The notes below the pieces were generated by a model, which did no database searches, was not told the DNA's origin, and saw nothing but the letters and a program-made list of their open reading frames with translations. 64,000 nucleotides of DNA from Eleusine coracana subsp. coracana. Its lineage: Eukaryota > Streptophyta > Magnoliopsida > Poales > Poaceae. The translations under genes and the position numbers were made by a program. The stretch covers positions 8,310,108 through 8,374,107 of the forward strand of contig CM064434.1 in the NCBI GenBank assembly GCA_032690845.1. The letters are read 5' to 3'. This document shows, one piece after another, positions 1 to 10,989 of the stretch (position 1 is the first letter of the stretch; each line of letters begins with the position of its first letter).

Positions 1-7
1 CTTGAAA

Positions 8-240
8 GGTACAACTTCCAAGGTTGAAACCATAACAATCCATGTGATTTATCATGAAATCTCAAAAGGTACAACTTCCAAGGTTGAAACCATAACACTC
101 TGTGTGATTTATCGCAAAATCACGAGAGGTACAACTTCCAAGGTTGAAACCGTAACATCCGAGTGATTTATTGCAAAATCTCAAAAGGTACAACTTCCAA
201 GGTTGAAACCGTAACAATCCAAGTGATTAATCACTAAAAT
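8..240. repeat. 60-bp tandem repeat, four copies
   Basis: The core GGTACAACTTCCAAGGTTGA starts at 8, 68, 128 and 187, giving periods of 60, 60 and 59 bp. Each unit contains GGTTGAAACC, a 10-bp inverted repeat, followed by a variable stretch ending in GTGATTTATCR. The copies differ by a few substitutions and one 1-bp deletion. They lie inside the inferred LTR, so they may be U3 subrepeats, which can act as promoter or enhancer blocks in plant LTRs. No function can be read from the sequence. Confidence 0.85.
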
Positions 241-366
241 CGAGACCCACTACATCCAAGGTTAACGCTGAAATGATCATCAATAGCACAATAAAGGCAC
301 CTACCGATTCACGAGACTGGAATATTAGGTTATGAGAACCCACGACCCGTTAGGTTATCCTTCCCT

Positions 367-372
367 TATAAA
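367..372 (+). promoter_or_regulatory. TATA box for antisense ORF 1
   Basis: TATAAA lies 15 bp before the inferred LTR edge (387) and 127 bp before the ATG at 499. It points into the antisense ORF. The second element repeats this geometry, with TATATAAA at 6450 and the LTR edge at 6477. Confidence 0.5.
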
Positions 373-498
373 GGTGCTGTCGAAACAGTCACATCCCTTC
401 ATCTTCATTTTGCAGGCGCCACCGTCAGAGACACTGAAACCCTAGATCTCGAAGCTCCATTTCCCCCAACATCTCTGCACAGCTGCTTGCTTGCCTTA

Positions 499-2100
499 AT
501 GGCACCAAAGCAAACCCGCCAAAGCACCAGAGCCTAGTTCAAGAAGCAATCATCTCCTAAGAAAGGCGAGGAAGAAGTCGTGTACGACATCCCCGCCACC
601 ATCCAAGAATTCCCAGCATTGGCCATGGATGCGGAAAAGATCAACAGGATGGTGATTGATGGAGTGCTTCAAGATCAACAAACCGGCGGATGGATCGAAG
701 CTACAGGTCAGAAATTTCCCCAACCTCCGATCGACCAAATCACTGTTTTCTCCTCCTTTTTCTATCGCAGATTTGGAATTCCCTGCTGCGACTTCTTCTG
801 TGGTCTGCTCTTCATTTATGTCATCAACCTCATCAACCTGAACCCCAACTCAATCCTTCATATTGCCATTTTTATCCTTCTTTGTGAGGTATTCCTGGGG
901 ATTCATCCCTATTTTGATACTTTCAAGGAATTGTTTGTCTTGAAATCGAACAACAATAGTGTGATCGGAGGGGCTGGCTTCCAGTTAAGGAATAAATCCA
1001 AGTACATTGAAGTACCCCTCCCCTCTAGAAACAAAGGTTGGCATGCAGACTAGTTCTATCACGGGAACCATGCCCCGCCTCTGTCGGAAACGACAGCTGA
1101 AGCCCCTACGCCACATCCCGGGTGGTCAGAAAAAGCCGCTCCAAACAAGCAATCTCAAGTGGTTGCCATACTGAAGGAAATTGCATTTCTTAAGTCCAAA
1201 GGATATACTGGAGTACATGTTGCTGTAAGCTTCATATATCATCGCGTGCAACCCATCATGAAATGGCACATTCCTGGATGGAAGTTTCAAATGGGTTTAG
1301 ATCCCACAATGGAGGTGCTAGAAGAATTATCAGATAGGGAATTAACTCTACATTTAGAGAATATATTCTCGTTGCTGCTTAACTGGGCCCCAGGGAACAT
1401 GAAACACGGACATCATGCCAAAACTGACAGAAGTCCTATAAGTTATATGTTCACCTCTTCGACAGTTGATACTATATCCTCTATCTTTATCAGTGATTAA
1501 TATTTTATACGTATTCTAGAACCTGGATGTTTATGTGTCCAATCCACCATTGCCTCTGACGCCTCAAGGAAGATCACCCACACGACCATCAACCCCAAGC
1601 GTCGTAAGGCACACATTGAAGATTCTGATGAAGAAGAGTCTCTGGCTGAAAGGATAGCTAGACTGCAAGAAGAAGCTAAGAAGACAGCTTCAGAAAAGAC
1701 CTCCGCCACTCGACGGACCATGAAAGAAGATAATAAGGCAAAGCATGTAGAAGAACAAGTCCGTCCGAGTGAGAAGAGCAAGATAGGCGCCACTAAGGAC
1801 CCTACAGGCACGACAGAAAACCCAAGGCCGACTAGCCCCCCACCAAAGGTGTCGGGCTTAAAATTTAAACGTTGCCCAAGGTAAGCAAAGCAGGATAACT
1901 TGATTCTTAGCCTTCCAGTAGCTGTTTGTGTAACCCTTATTTGTTTGGTAGGTCAACAGGGACATCGTCATCTCATGAAACTCCGCCTCAAAGCTCAGTT
2001 CCTGAAAAAGACCAGGCTGCTCCGTCTGACAAGACATCTAGGGATGATGTTCTAGAGCACTCGGCAAAGAAGCCGAGTGATTCGAGGAATGATCCATAGT
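499..2100 (+). pseudogene. Antisense extra ORF of a Tat-like element (PF04195-type), broken
   Basis: The reading frame from ATG 499 to 1500 matches the grass family called 'putative gypsy type transposon' (PF04195). Recognisable parts are FFCGLLFIYVI..LNPNSILHIA and LCEVFLGIHPYFD (about 785-925), GGAGFQLR (about 970-995) and a later LLKEI..LKSKGYTG-type block (about 1165-1215). Two in-frame TAG codons interrupt it, at 535-537 and 1051-1053. The second sits where the family has tryptophan (GWH.(E/D)W), so TGG to TAG is likely. A charged, coiled-coil-like exon follows (about 1530-1880), then a good GT-AG intron candidate at 1881-1951 and a short tail. Such ORFs lie antisense between pol and the 3' LTR in Tat elements; function is unknown. 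The pol of this copy is not in the window. The remaining bases to 2367 show nothing recognisable. Confidence 0.75.
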
Positions 2101-2644
2101 ATACTCAACTAGAGGCCAGCCATTCTAAGACCCCCACTGTTCCAGACCTAACAACAAACAAATGTAGCAAGCTGCAGCAACCATTTGACAAACCTCACGA
2201 GCATTGTTACACAGACCAATGGCAACTCATATTGTAGCAGCATGGCGATCATCAAGGCATTGAGATTGCGAACTGGGAACCCCAATCTCGACAGCACAAG
2301 TGCGGTAGGTAGTCCACCACGAGTTTGAACACAATGAAGTCCAAAGAAAACCACTATAGTCGCTAGCTGTCGGTGTTTAGGTCACCGGCTAGTAGAATTT
2401 GTTCATGGGGGTGCGTGTTTCGAACTCTGTGATGGCTAAGCAAGAGGACACGGGGGATTATACTGGTTCGTGGACGGTCCCTATATCCAGTTCTCTAGCC
2501 TGCTCGTGTTACTTGCTCCGGTGAGGATTACAATGGAGGTGAGAGAGGAGGAAGCTCTAGGTCTCTGGTGCGAGTGGTGTAAGTGTGCCGGTGAATGAGT
2601 GTTGTTTTTTCGCGTGTCTCCTACAGAGACGAGCGGGTATCCCC

Positions 2645-2651
2645 TTTTATA
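2645..2651 (-). promoter_or_regulatory. LTR TATA box, sense direction of the element
   Basis: The minus strand reads GATATAAAAGGGG. It lies about 280 bp from the LTR outer end at 2368, a normal U3/R spacing for a plant LTR promoter. Confidence 0.5.
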
Positions 2652-2673
2652 TCTCAAGGGAATGGGCCCATTT

Positions 2674-2708
2674 ACACACACACACACACACATAGAGAGA
2701 GAGAGAGA
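2674..2708. repeat. (AC)n then (AG)n microsatellite
   Basis: A run of AC dinucleotides (2674-2692) is followed by AG dinucleotides (2694-2708), inside the LTR just next to the minus-strand TATA box. Confidence 0.95.
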
Positions 2709-3826
2709 TGATGGGGTCCTACGCATGTAGAGTTTGCGGAGGCGTGTGGGAGAAGGTGAAATCCCTGGTCGATGGTGTGGTCTTTGTCCCTTGTGGGCCC
2801 GTCGCACTATGCTCAGGCGTGCTCCTGTTTTCTGTCGTTGGGCCAATTTCTCCTTGTTACTGTCGATGGCATGCTCTGTCGGGTGTAGGTGCATCATGGG
2901 CACTGTCATGTTATATAGATGGTGAACAACTCTGCCATCCTTTGGTCGTCCTGCCTGCCCACTATTGGGGGTGTCATCGGGAGTTGGCACCATCGAAAGC
3001 CTTGTCACACCTGCTTTCGCTAGTGAGCATGGGTGATGATGAGGGTGGTGAGGCGTACAGGGGGATTTGACCCCCTGATACTATGTATGCACGACGGGTA
3101 CGACATTTAATGCTGAGTGGTTGGCGGTTGTTGACCGCCGGCTTGCTCGACTCTATTCGTCCGGGGTTATGAAGTCGGGTTAGGTTTGTTTGGGCCTGCT
3201 TAGAGTCGGGATCTATCCTGTCCTAGCAGGGCAATCGAGCTTCTCCATTCGGTCATTCCTGGTTTGGTCAGGGCTCCCCCATCCCGTCATGTCTAGGCTT
3301 GGGCCCTATTGACGGGAGTTTGGTAGTGACAAACTTAACTGATAACCGCGCTGGTGTAGCTGTCCTTGCTCTGGGGTGGATAGGCTCGGGCGAGTGACCA
3401 AGTCATCCACTCGGATAGGAGAGACATGCTCGAGCTCATCCAGGCAGGATGGTTCCTCTTCAGACCCCTCTTGGGGAGTCGAGCGGAGCATGGTGTAGCG
3501 GATTACGCTTGACCCCCGCCAAGGACTCAAGTGTGGTGGATCGCTTGACCACCGCTGAGGGATCGAGCGAGGCGCAATTAGCCCTGACCGCTCAGAGGTC
3601 GGGCGAGTCGGGGTAGCGACACGATTTTTACGACCAAGGCATGACCGTCGTGCAAAAGTCCTCTGGTGGGGCCCATACGGGCGATGTTTTGGTGGTGATC
3701 TTGTTAGTCCCCTGGGTCAGAGGCATTTAGGCCCTTGGGGAGCGAGTCGGAGAGTCATTTGAGGGATTTAACGACGTCGCAAGTCGAAAGAGGCGAGGTT
3801 GCTTTGTCAGTTGTCCGGCTCGTACG

Positions 3827-4015
3827 AGGTGCGCACAAGCGCACCCGACGGGTGTAGCCCCCAAGCCAGGGGGCGAGTTTTTATGAAACTCGCGCCTTGG
3901 CTTGATGTAGTTGTAAGTGGTCACTTTGTCATGTGAAAGAGGTGCGCGCGAGTGCACCTATCGGGTGTAGCCCTCAAGCCAAAGAAGGGGTCCGTGTGGA
4001 CTCGTTCTTTGGCTT
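3827..4015. repeat. Duplicated double-hairpin unit in the LTR
   Basis: Two units with a period of about 113 bp (3827 and 3940) share the plan AGGTGCGC..GCACC..GGGTGTAGCCC followed by a long stem-loop. The first stem-loop (3863-3903) pairs AAGCCA..GCGAGTTT with AAACTCGC..TGGCTT. The second (3976-4015) pairs AAGCCAAAGAA with TTCTTTGGCTT. The stem bodies differ between the units while pairing is kept, and the short GGTGCGC..GCGCACC element is itself an inverted repeat. Folded RNA of either strand would carry these stems. Confidence 0.75.
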
Positions 4016-6449
4016 TATTTGTCAGATATGGGTTATGAGAGCGCTATGACGCTCGTGACCTCTGAGCCCCGTGTCTCGGGCTGATCGAGCAGCATGGAGC
4101 GCCTGCAGGGGGGTTTAGTCCGTAGAGTCCTTGCGACGTGTCTCGTCGTGTTTTGCCTAAAAAAGGTATTACATGATGCTGCCTAAGTGGCAGGCTTCTT
4201 GTCTCTTTCCGGCGTGTGGCGTGCAGGGGTATCTTCTTGCGGGTCCTAGGTGTGGCGTGCTATGTGTCTGGGAGACCTACGACCAACAGCTCTATTCCAC
4301 GCGAGTTCCCCATCGCATGGGACATAGCACGTGTTACCATCGGTGGTGCCAGGCACTTGTCCTCACGTGGCATGCCAGAGTCTCTCGTGAACCCGCATCG
4401 GGCTCAGTGCCCGGGCGGGGTATCCAAGCCCTAGGCCCAGCTCAGTTATTTAGGAGCGTAGCCTAGCAGCGTCCCGCTTCATCCCAATGCCTACCGTACA
4501 CACATCAAGTTCTAGGGCGCCTGAAGCGCGAGTGGCTTCCGCATTGTGGACCGCTGTCCCTTTGGCTCCCGAAGGTGGTGATGCCACTGGTGATGAAGAC
4601 GGGGACGAAGATCTACTGACGATAAGCTCCCGGCCGCTCTGGTATGGCTGCCTTGCTGGTAGTGAGGAGGTTGGCTCAACTTCTATTGTGTCCTCCCCTT
4701 GTTTGAGCGAGGTGGAGATAAAGGGGCCTTCGCGTGGAAGGTTACCATGGCTTATTAGGTCCCATTGTGTTCGTCCTTCGTGGCGTCCGTAGGAACAAGG
4801 CCAAGAAGAGGCGCCGGGCCGGACTCCCTGCTAGCGGAGGGGTCCTTAGTCCCAAGAGGTAGCTTCAACAATAGCCATACGACGTGGTTGAGCTGCTTGC
4901 CTTCCTCGTTGGGGGAAAGGGCCGACCTCATATGAGGGCATCTTCCCCTAACGATGAAGCGTTATAGGCGCTTCACCTCGTATGTACCCGTCGAGGTGTG
5001 GGTATCGACTTTTCCTTTGTAATAGGCCTCTTAGGTCGATTTTCCTTTTTCTTTTCGTTTTCTGGATTATCGGGGCTCGCTTTTTGTAACAAAAAGGGAG
5101 AAGGAAAGTGGGTTTTGTATAAGTCGGCCTTAAAGGTCTCGTTTGGTGATGTCGACCCTCGCATCCCCGCTCTATGCGGACAGATCGGTCGAGTGGTCGT
5201 TTTGACTTTTTCATTTTCTCCTTCCGCGTCCCGTTCTTGAGTCGGAGGATAGAGCCAGGCCACGTTTTCACCTCGGCAGCTGAAACATGGTTGCTCAGTG
5301 AGCTGCTATTGGGTTCATTCGAGTGAGACCTCCGATCCCCCGTCGACAGGGTTCCAACGAACCAGCTGGTGGTCAATCTCATGAATCCGTTTTTTCTTTT
5401 TGACTCGACTGGTTACCTCAACCGTTCGATGGGTCTCGGCAGCTAGTTGCCTCTCTTCGGGGAGATACTAATGGACCAGTCGGAACAGGACTCAAACGTG
5501 ACTCCGCAATGCCCTTGACCCTTAGGGTCAGGGTATTGGCTGCTAGGTGTGCCCATCGCTCGTGCCCCTTGCTCTTTTTTTATGCACTGGGCGGCTGTCG
5601 AACCCCTCCACGGGGCCAACCTTAGAACCCTGGTGTTGTCGGGCCGTTGTGGCAGTTTTCGGCCCCTTATCCCGTCTTACCTACATCGCTCAGCCCCCGT
5701 CGGGTCGAACGACTCGCCTCGTTCCCCCGCCTTAATAGGCTCTCACCGGACCTCGTGGGGCCAATCGAGTCGTTGCTGCAAAGAGTGGTTAGCTGAGTTT
5801 CGCCCCGCTCCCCTTATCTTCCTGCTCGTGGGCGTGGGGACTCTTTCGGAAGGGTCGGGGTGCGGGGAGGCGTAGATAAAGAAGCTTGCCCTCTTAAGCT
5901 GTGAAGAGATGGGAAAGGTGCGTAGGGGTCTCGATTGATTAAAAAACGTCCCCCTACTTCCTGAGATAAAAGCGGAGCATTTACCTCTGTGTGTGGGTTG
6001 TAGCAGGCCTCAGTAAACCGTCACATCGCCTTGTTTCCCATGATGGTGGGGCCATGAAACCAAGGAGCCGTTGCAGAGAAGATGGAAGTCGTGGAGTCAT
6101 GGGGGTGTGAGAAAGATCTGAGAGAATATGGGGTCATCCCAACCGCTAATTACGTGGTTGAGGAGTTAAGGCTCCTTACCTCGGGGAGGTAGTGGCTGAG
6201 CCCCGCGATTAGGTCGGGGCGCGCTTCTGGGGGCATCTCATCTACTTAAGCTCGCCGCAACTCATCCAGGGGCGAGTCTAAGGGGTGGGCCATGTAGGCT
6301 GCGGCCCACCCCCAGATTTCGCCGTGCAGCTTACCCCCTCTTCAGCTCACATCTCCATGCGTGTGTCAGTTATGAAGAACTGGTCAACTCGTATTTTCTG
6401 AACTGGTCTCCATGCTTCACCGTCTTCTTCCTTCCAAAAACGTGACGCC

Positions 6450-6457
6450 TATATAAA
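6450..6457 (+). promoter_or_regulatory. TATA box for antisense ORF 2
   Basis: TATATAAA stands 20 bp before the LTR edge (6477), on the strand opposite to gag-pol, and drives toward the plus-strand ORF at 7586. It parallels the arrangement at 367-387. Confidence 0.55.
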
Positions 6458-6477
6458 GCCTGCACGGACACCCGACA

Positions 6478-6487
6478 GTCCCCACGC
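6478..6487 (-). other. Polypurine-tract candidate
   Basis: On the minus strand GCGTGGGGAC abuts the LTR start TGTCGGGTG. It is the expected place for second-strand priming of the minus-strand element. It is short and not a perfect purine run. Confidence 0.4.
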
Positions 6488-7458
6488 AAGCATTTACCAT
6501 TCCTTCACTTCTACTACTCGAATTCGAAATTTTGAACCGTGTTGGCGCTCAACGTGACGGCTTCGTCATCGTCTCACCACCTCCTGGATGCCTGGCGGGG
6601 CCTCCTGTCTAACCTGCCGCACTGAAGCCTCAGGCCAACCAAATGACCCATTCATTTGTTCGTTCCATTTTTTTTGGTCCTTCACCTAACAAAATGTTGT
6701 ATGCATAGATAGGTTTCATGACGTTGATGTGTTGCTAATGTATTGATGAATTCTTGAAACGGGATTAACCAGATATTTCTTCATCATTTCCAGCGTGAGT
6801 TCTTGAAACGAGGTTAGCCCGCCAATAGCAGACACAATCTTAATTAGGACACAGACGCCATGTTGGGAATGAATTCTCCATCTCTGCAATAACACTATAA
6901 CAATCACTCACACTGTTATATCCCCCTATCGACCGAGACGACGAGCTCAACCCCGACTCTGGCGCTCGGCTGCTTCGGCTGGGGTTAAGGATAGGGTGAA
7001 GCGGTGGCAGGCGCAGACGAGCGAGGGGCTCGTGCGGCGGGCGGCTAGCTATCGCGCCGGTCTACGAGGGGCTCGTGCAGCGGGCGGCCAGACGCGGCAG
7101 CGGCACGGCAGCTGGCGCCGGGCGCGAGCGGCCTGGGCACGGCGAGCGGGCGTGGCAGCGGGCTGCCAGGCCAGGGCGCCTATGCGCTAGGTGCTAGCCA
7201 ATGCACTCTCACTTGTTATTGTGGTCAAGAATAGAATACAACAGTTGAGAGCTAATGGTTGGAAACCTTTTCTATAAAAAGATGATTTCTACTGCCGTAT
7301 GTCATGTTATATTTCTAGACCATTATTGATTTTGTTATATTTTAATGATATTTTCTAATTTTTTTTAATCTCTACAGTCGTATATCATGTTAAATTTATT
7401 GAGTGTTAGGAAAAAAAATTCCAGCCCACCCTCAATCTCAATGCTAGACTCGCCACTG
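6488..7458. mobile_element. Insertion(s) in the antisense-ORF leader; right end hAT-like
   Basis: In the first element only about 110 bp separate the LTR from the ORF; here about 1 kb intervenes. The right end, CTAGACTCGCCACTG at 7444-7458, preceded by CCAGCCCACCCTCAA, has the form of a hAT (Tip100-type) terminus, read inward on the minus strand as CAGTGGCGAG. I could not find the partner terminus or an 8-bp target duplication. The stretch also holds a very GC-rich tract (about 6990-7190) followed by an AT-rich one. No convincing gene is present. Confidence 0.35.
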
Positions 7459-7585
7459 AACTCATCCTCTCCCCTTCTTCCCCTTCTTGCTCTGCCTTTG
7501 CTTTCCCCTCCGTTTCGTGCTCGCACGCTTGGCTGCTCTTAGCTGCTCCACTCCCTTCGCATCCACTGTCGTTCCTGCCACCGTC

Positions 7586-10550
7586 ATGGCCCAGGTGGAC
7601 CGAACCGCGTGGGGCCGTTCGTCTGTGAAGGTGTTGCAGAAGGAGGGCCTAGTGGAGGCCGGCCTTCTTCCCGCTCTTACTGACACAGTGGAGTGGATCG
7701 TGCCGGAGAACGAGATGGCGCCCGACCCCCTGTCGGGCTATGTCATTTCCCTCGTGCGGTTCCACAAGAGGGGCGTGGGCTCGCCGGGGAGCAAGTTCTT
7801 TCACGGGTTGCTGCATTATTATGAGATCGAGCTGCAGAATCTGAATCCCAACGTGGTCCACCATATCGTGTTGTTTGTCATGCTATGCGGGGGATTCTTG
7901 GGGATCCAGCCCGATATCGAGGTATGAAAGTAATTTTTTTCTCCCCTACCCTGTTCATGAGAAACATGGATGACAGGGCGTGCCCTGTTGCCCTCAAGTG
8001 TTGCAGCTTGCGCCTGATCTAGAGGAGGGCGCCGGAGTACGTCTTGCTCCCCTTCCCTTTGAATGTGCCCGGGTGACATTCGAAGTTGTTCTACCTCCGC
8101 AACGACTGGGGGGGGGGCGTTCCCGATGTTTACTGGCTGGTCCATCCGGGAGGCGCGAGCATCCTAGAGTTGGGGAGTGACAAAGAAGGACATGAAGTCC
8201 GTTCGCCCCATCGTCCAGGCCATTCGGCGCCTGAAGGATCGAGGGCTCTCTGCTGTTAGAGTCACGGGGAGGTGGTTCCAGCGGCATTTTGTCCCGCTCG
8301 CTGCCAAGCCCCTACCCGTGTTCTAGGTGGGACCCGAGGAGTGCAGCGTCGCTAGTGCCGCGGTGGTCGAGGAGGAATTGACCAACCGTTCAGCCATGGT
8401 TGAGAAGGTGAGGACAGTGCTGCTGTTCATAGACGGCGTCTGGCCGATCCCTAGCAATCCGCCCATGCTGCCGTTGGTCAGAGCAATTAATGTGGTAGGC
8501 TCATTTTAGCTTGTGAATTCTTCCTTCTTGAGGTCCACCAGACTCGCCTCTTACTTGTCTTGTGCTTCTCTTCTTTCTTTGGGCACAGTCCGATTTGATG
8601 GTGAACTTTTGTCCTCACACCCTGAAGCTGCTGGAGGACGCGCCCTTAAGGGCGGCGAATCGTTCCAAGGAAGCGGAGGCTCGAGAGGCGAAGAAGCAGG
8701 AGCAGGCTGCCAAGGATGCAAAGCTTTGCCGACAGATGGACCACGAGAGGAGGAGGGCGCGTTGCTGCGCCCGCCGGGAGGCTGGCGAGACCACTGAGGC
8801 GGAGTCCTCAGCCTCCTCCGAGGAAGATGTTGATGACTCGGAGGACGAGGGAGATGGCGAGAGGGACACTCCTTCCCGCTACGATGCCATTCCAGATGTC
8901 ATGGGGGTCAGCGACGAGGAGATTGACACGGGCCTGGTGGCGGCACTGAGTGTCGCCCCTTTTATAGAGGGGGCGACCTCGAGCGCCCAGGACGTCGCAT
9001 CAAGTGTCCGTCAAGAGGAGCTAGCGGCCGCCAATGAAGTTTGGGACCCAGCCGACTCACGTGCCATGGATGGTTCTACCACGTGGACCGAGGTCCTGGT
9101 GACCGAGAGAGGCGAGGGGTAGCTGCCCCCAACGTCGGTTGAGCCGCCCGCGCATGACGGGGATGGCGCTCAATCGATCGTTGATTGGGCGATCAAGGTC
9201 ATTCCTATGACTAAGGTGTAGGGGGATGACCTCACTGTCCTTCCCCTGCAGAAGCGTGGGCGTGACCCGGGATCGGGCGGTGGTGCGCCCTTATCGAAGC
9301 GCTGAGTCGTTGCTAAGAGGTCTCACCCCGGGAGATTCACACCTCGTCTTTCGAGGCGGTCGATATCGGGCCGGTGATCCAAGAGCGGGCTACCGCTGAC
9401 CCATCCGAGAACGCTCTGGCACCAATGCCGAGTGTGCCGGGGGCAGCCGTCGTGACTCCTACGGAGGTCACGGAGGTGTCGAGGACCGGTCCCATCTTGG
9501 GCGTCCCTGTGAGTGGTGCTGGAGGCGCAGCAAGTCGTCCAGCCATCAATATGATGAGGGGATGGCATCCTACGTGCGCTGCAAAGGTGGTGCAGTGGCC
9601 GCCACCGCGTGTCATGTTGGATCCCTCTGTCAAGTCTATGGAGAAGAAGCGATTCTTCGACAACTCAGGCCGTCAGTGATTACTTCGCCAGGTACTCTGG
9701 TGTGGTGACCTAGAGGTACAGGGAGGAGGGGCTTGCCATCCTCTCTGATCTCTGTGACGCTCGCCTTGAGCTGGCGGCATGTTGAAGGACATTGAAGAGC
9801 GCGGTTCCGAGGTCTAGACGGAGCTGCACCATCTGCGTGCCGTGAAGGAACAACATGATGATCGCCTGAGCCGGCTGGAGCTGGCGTTTGAGGCCACACA
9901 GAAGGAGCGTGATGAGGCCCCGGCTCAGGCCACTGCTCGGGCTGATGCCACGTAGAAGCTAGAGGAGTCACTGCGTCCGGAGAGGCAATTGCGCGACCAG
10001 GCCGTGGTCATGGTGAAAGCCTTGACCAACGTGTCAGACGCTCATCTGGCGCAGCTCCAGGAGATCTACATGGCTGGAGAAGGTATGGCTCCTTTGTTTT
10101 TTGTGTTTGACACTTGCCTTTTAGCATAAATCGCCCCTCTTTAATTGGGTTGATTGATGTAGCATTGATGGAGAAGCTGGTCAAGACAGAGGAGGCCCTT
10201 CATTGGGAGGCTGCAGGGAAGGCAGAGTTGCACGTCGTGCTGGGGAGGGCGGTCGAGAGCTTCAAGTTCCCCTTGAGCTCGGGGCCTCGGAGGCGCGCCA
10301 GGTCAGGAGCCTGATGTCCTCAGGCCACGAGTGGATTCGGCGTGGTGTGCGCTTTGGTGTACGCACCGTGTTCGTCGTGCTCGGGACTCATTTTTAGGCG
10401 GTGGACTATGAGGCGTTGAGCCATGGCTATCTCGACCATACTGCCGAGGAGATGGCCCGGATCCATGCTCATTCGGAGCCCCTTGCCAATGTTCTGTCTG
10501 CAAAGCATGAAGAAGAGGCACTCCCCAAGGTCGATTGGACAATTAGTTAG
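7586..10550 (+). pseudogene. Antisense extra ORF of the second Tat-like element (PF04195-type)
   Basis: ATG 7586 opens a frame with the PF04195 core FFHGLLHYYEIELQNLNPN and CGGFLGIQPD. It ends at a donor-like GTATG (7922). Later coding blocks are TKKDMKSVRPIVQAIRRLKD and GLSAVRVTGRWFQRHFVPL (about 8180-8310), a block to about 8492, and an acidic, charged exon after an acceptor at about 8589 (to 9122). Coiled-coil-like stretches follow, with the last frame ending LPKVDWTIS at a TAG (10548-10550). In-frame stops occur at about 8323 and at 9120-9122, with more in the 9.1-10 kb part, and frames change, so it is not translatable as it stands. It is antisense to the pol at 10990-14440 and ends about 440 bp before it, as antisense ORFs of Tat elements do. 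Exon limits are approximate. Confidence 0.7.
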
Positions 10551-10989
10551 TAGTTGTAGTTAAGCGTTGTGATCAGCTTGTTGGGTCACCATGCCCATGT
10601 AATCGTTTAAGTTTGAACTGGTGTTTGCTTAGTTTCATTGGCCTGTGGTGGCCCTAAACAATTTTAATTTGAATTTGGTTTGATTGAACTATTGGCCCTT
10701 CTCCTCTCTTATTTTGATTTGCAAAGCCTGAGCTCCTCGAGGTTTGGTCTCGTCAGTAATCGCCGTTGTCGTGGCCGCTGGGGCTAGCACGACGTTGCAC
10801 TGTCCGACTGACTCGATCATGAACCTGCCTTGCCCGTGGCTTACTTCGCTCATCACCATGGCGAGCCTTAAGGTCCAACGTAGTTACAGTTTCTTTTGAA
10901 AGAAAAGAGAGAAAAACTGTGTGGTGCCATGCGCCGTGTAACCCCCGAGTGACGCCCCACTCCTTGGAAGGGGTCGGGTGTCGCTTAAG
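10551..10989. other. Spacer between convergent antisense ORF and pol
   Basis: AT-richer sequence lies between the end of the plus-strand ORF and the end of the minus-strand pol. It should hold the 3' untranslated ends of both. I see no further gene or repeat. Confidence 0.5.

Larger units (their letters stand above)
1..387 (-). mobile_element. Partial LTR edge of a first Tat-like Ty3/gypsy element
   Basis: The end of a long terminal repeat is inferred by comparison with the second element, whose LTR ends at 6477. In both places a plus-strand TATA box lies just before a terminal CA, which is followed by a pyrimidine-rich stretch (a purine tract on the minus strand) and then by a PF04195-type ORF. 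Here the LTR would end at 387 (..GAAACA) and the 499 ORF follows 112 bp later. The left part is outside the window, so neither the LTR start nor a second copy can be seen. The block includes four 60-bp tandem repeats. The assignment to a minus-strand element rests on analogy and is not proven. Confidence 0.45.
2368..6477 (-). repeat. 3' LTR (4.1 kb) of the second Tat-like element
   Basis: The plus strand starts TGTCGGTG (2368) and ends CACCCGACA (6477), so the termini are inverted TGTCGGtG/CacCCGACA. On the minus strand the left end is a classical U3-R-U5 tail: TATAAAAGG at about 2651, then roughly 280 bp to the terminal ..CACCGACA. On the minus strand the other end is preceded by the purine-rich GCGTGGGGAC (6487-6478), a polypurine-tract candidate. 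The sequence is GC-rich with no convincing ORF. It contains the stock phrase GTGTAGCCCCCAAGCC seen in many grass Tat LTRs, together with duplicated hairpins. The matching 5' LTR would lie beyond 14440 and is missing here, so the boundaries rest on termini and context alone. Confidence 0.55.

Noticed and set aside
4998..5875. Short ORFs in the 4.1-kb LTR (for example 4998-5240 and 5547-5875)
   Set aside because: They are composition-driven frames inside an LTR, overlap each other on both strands and show no domain.
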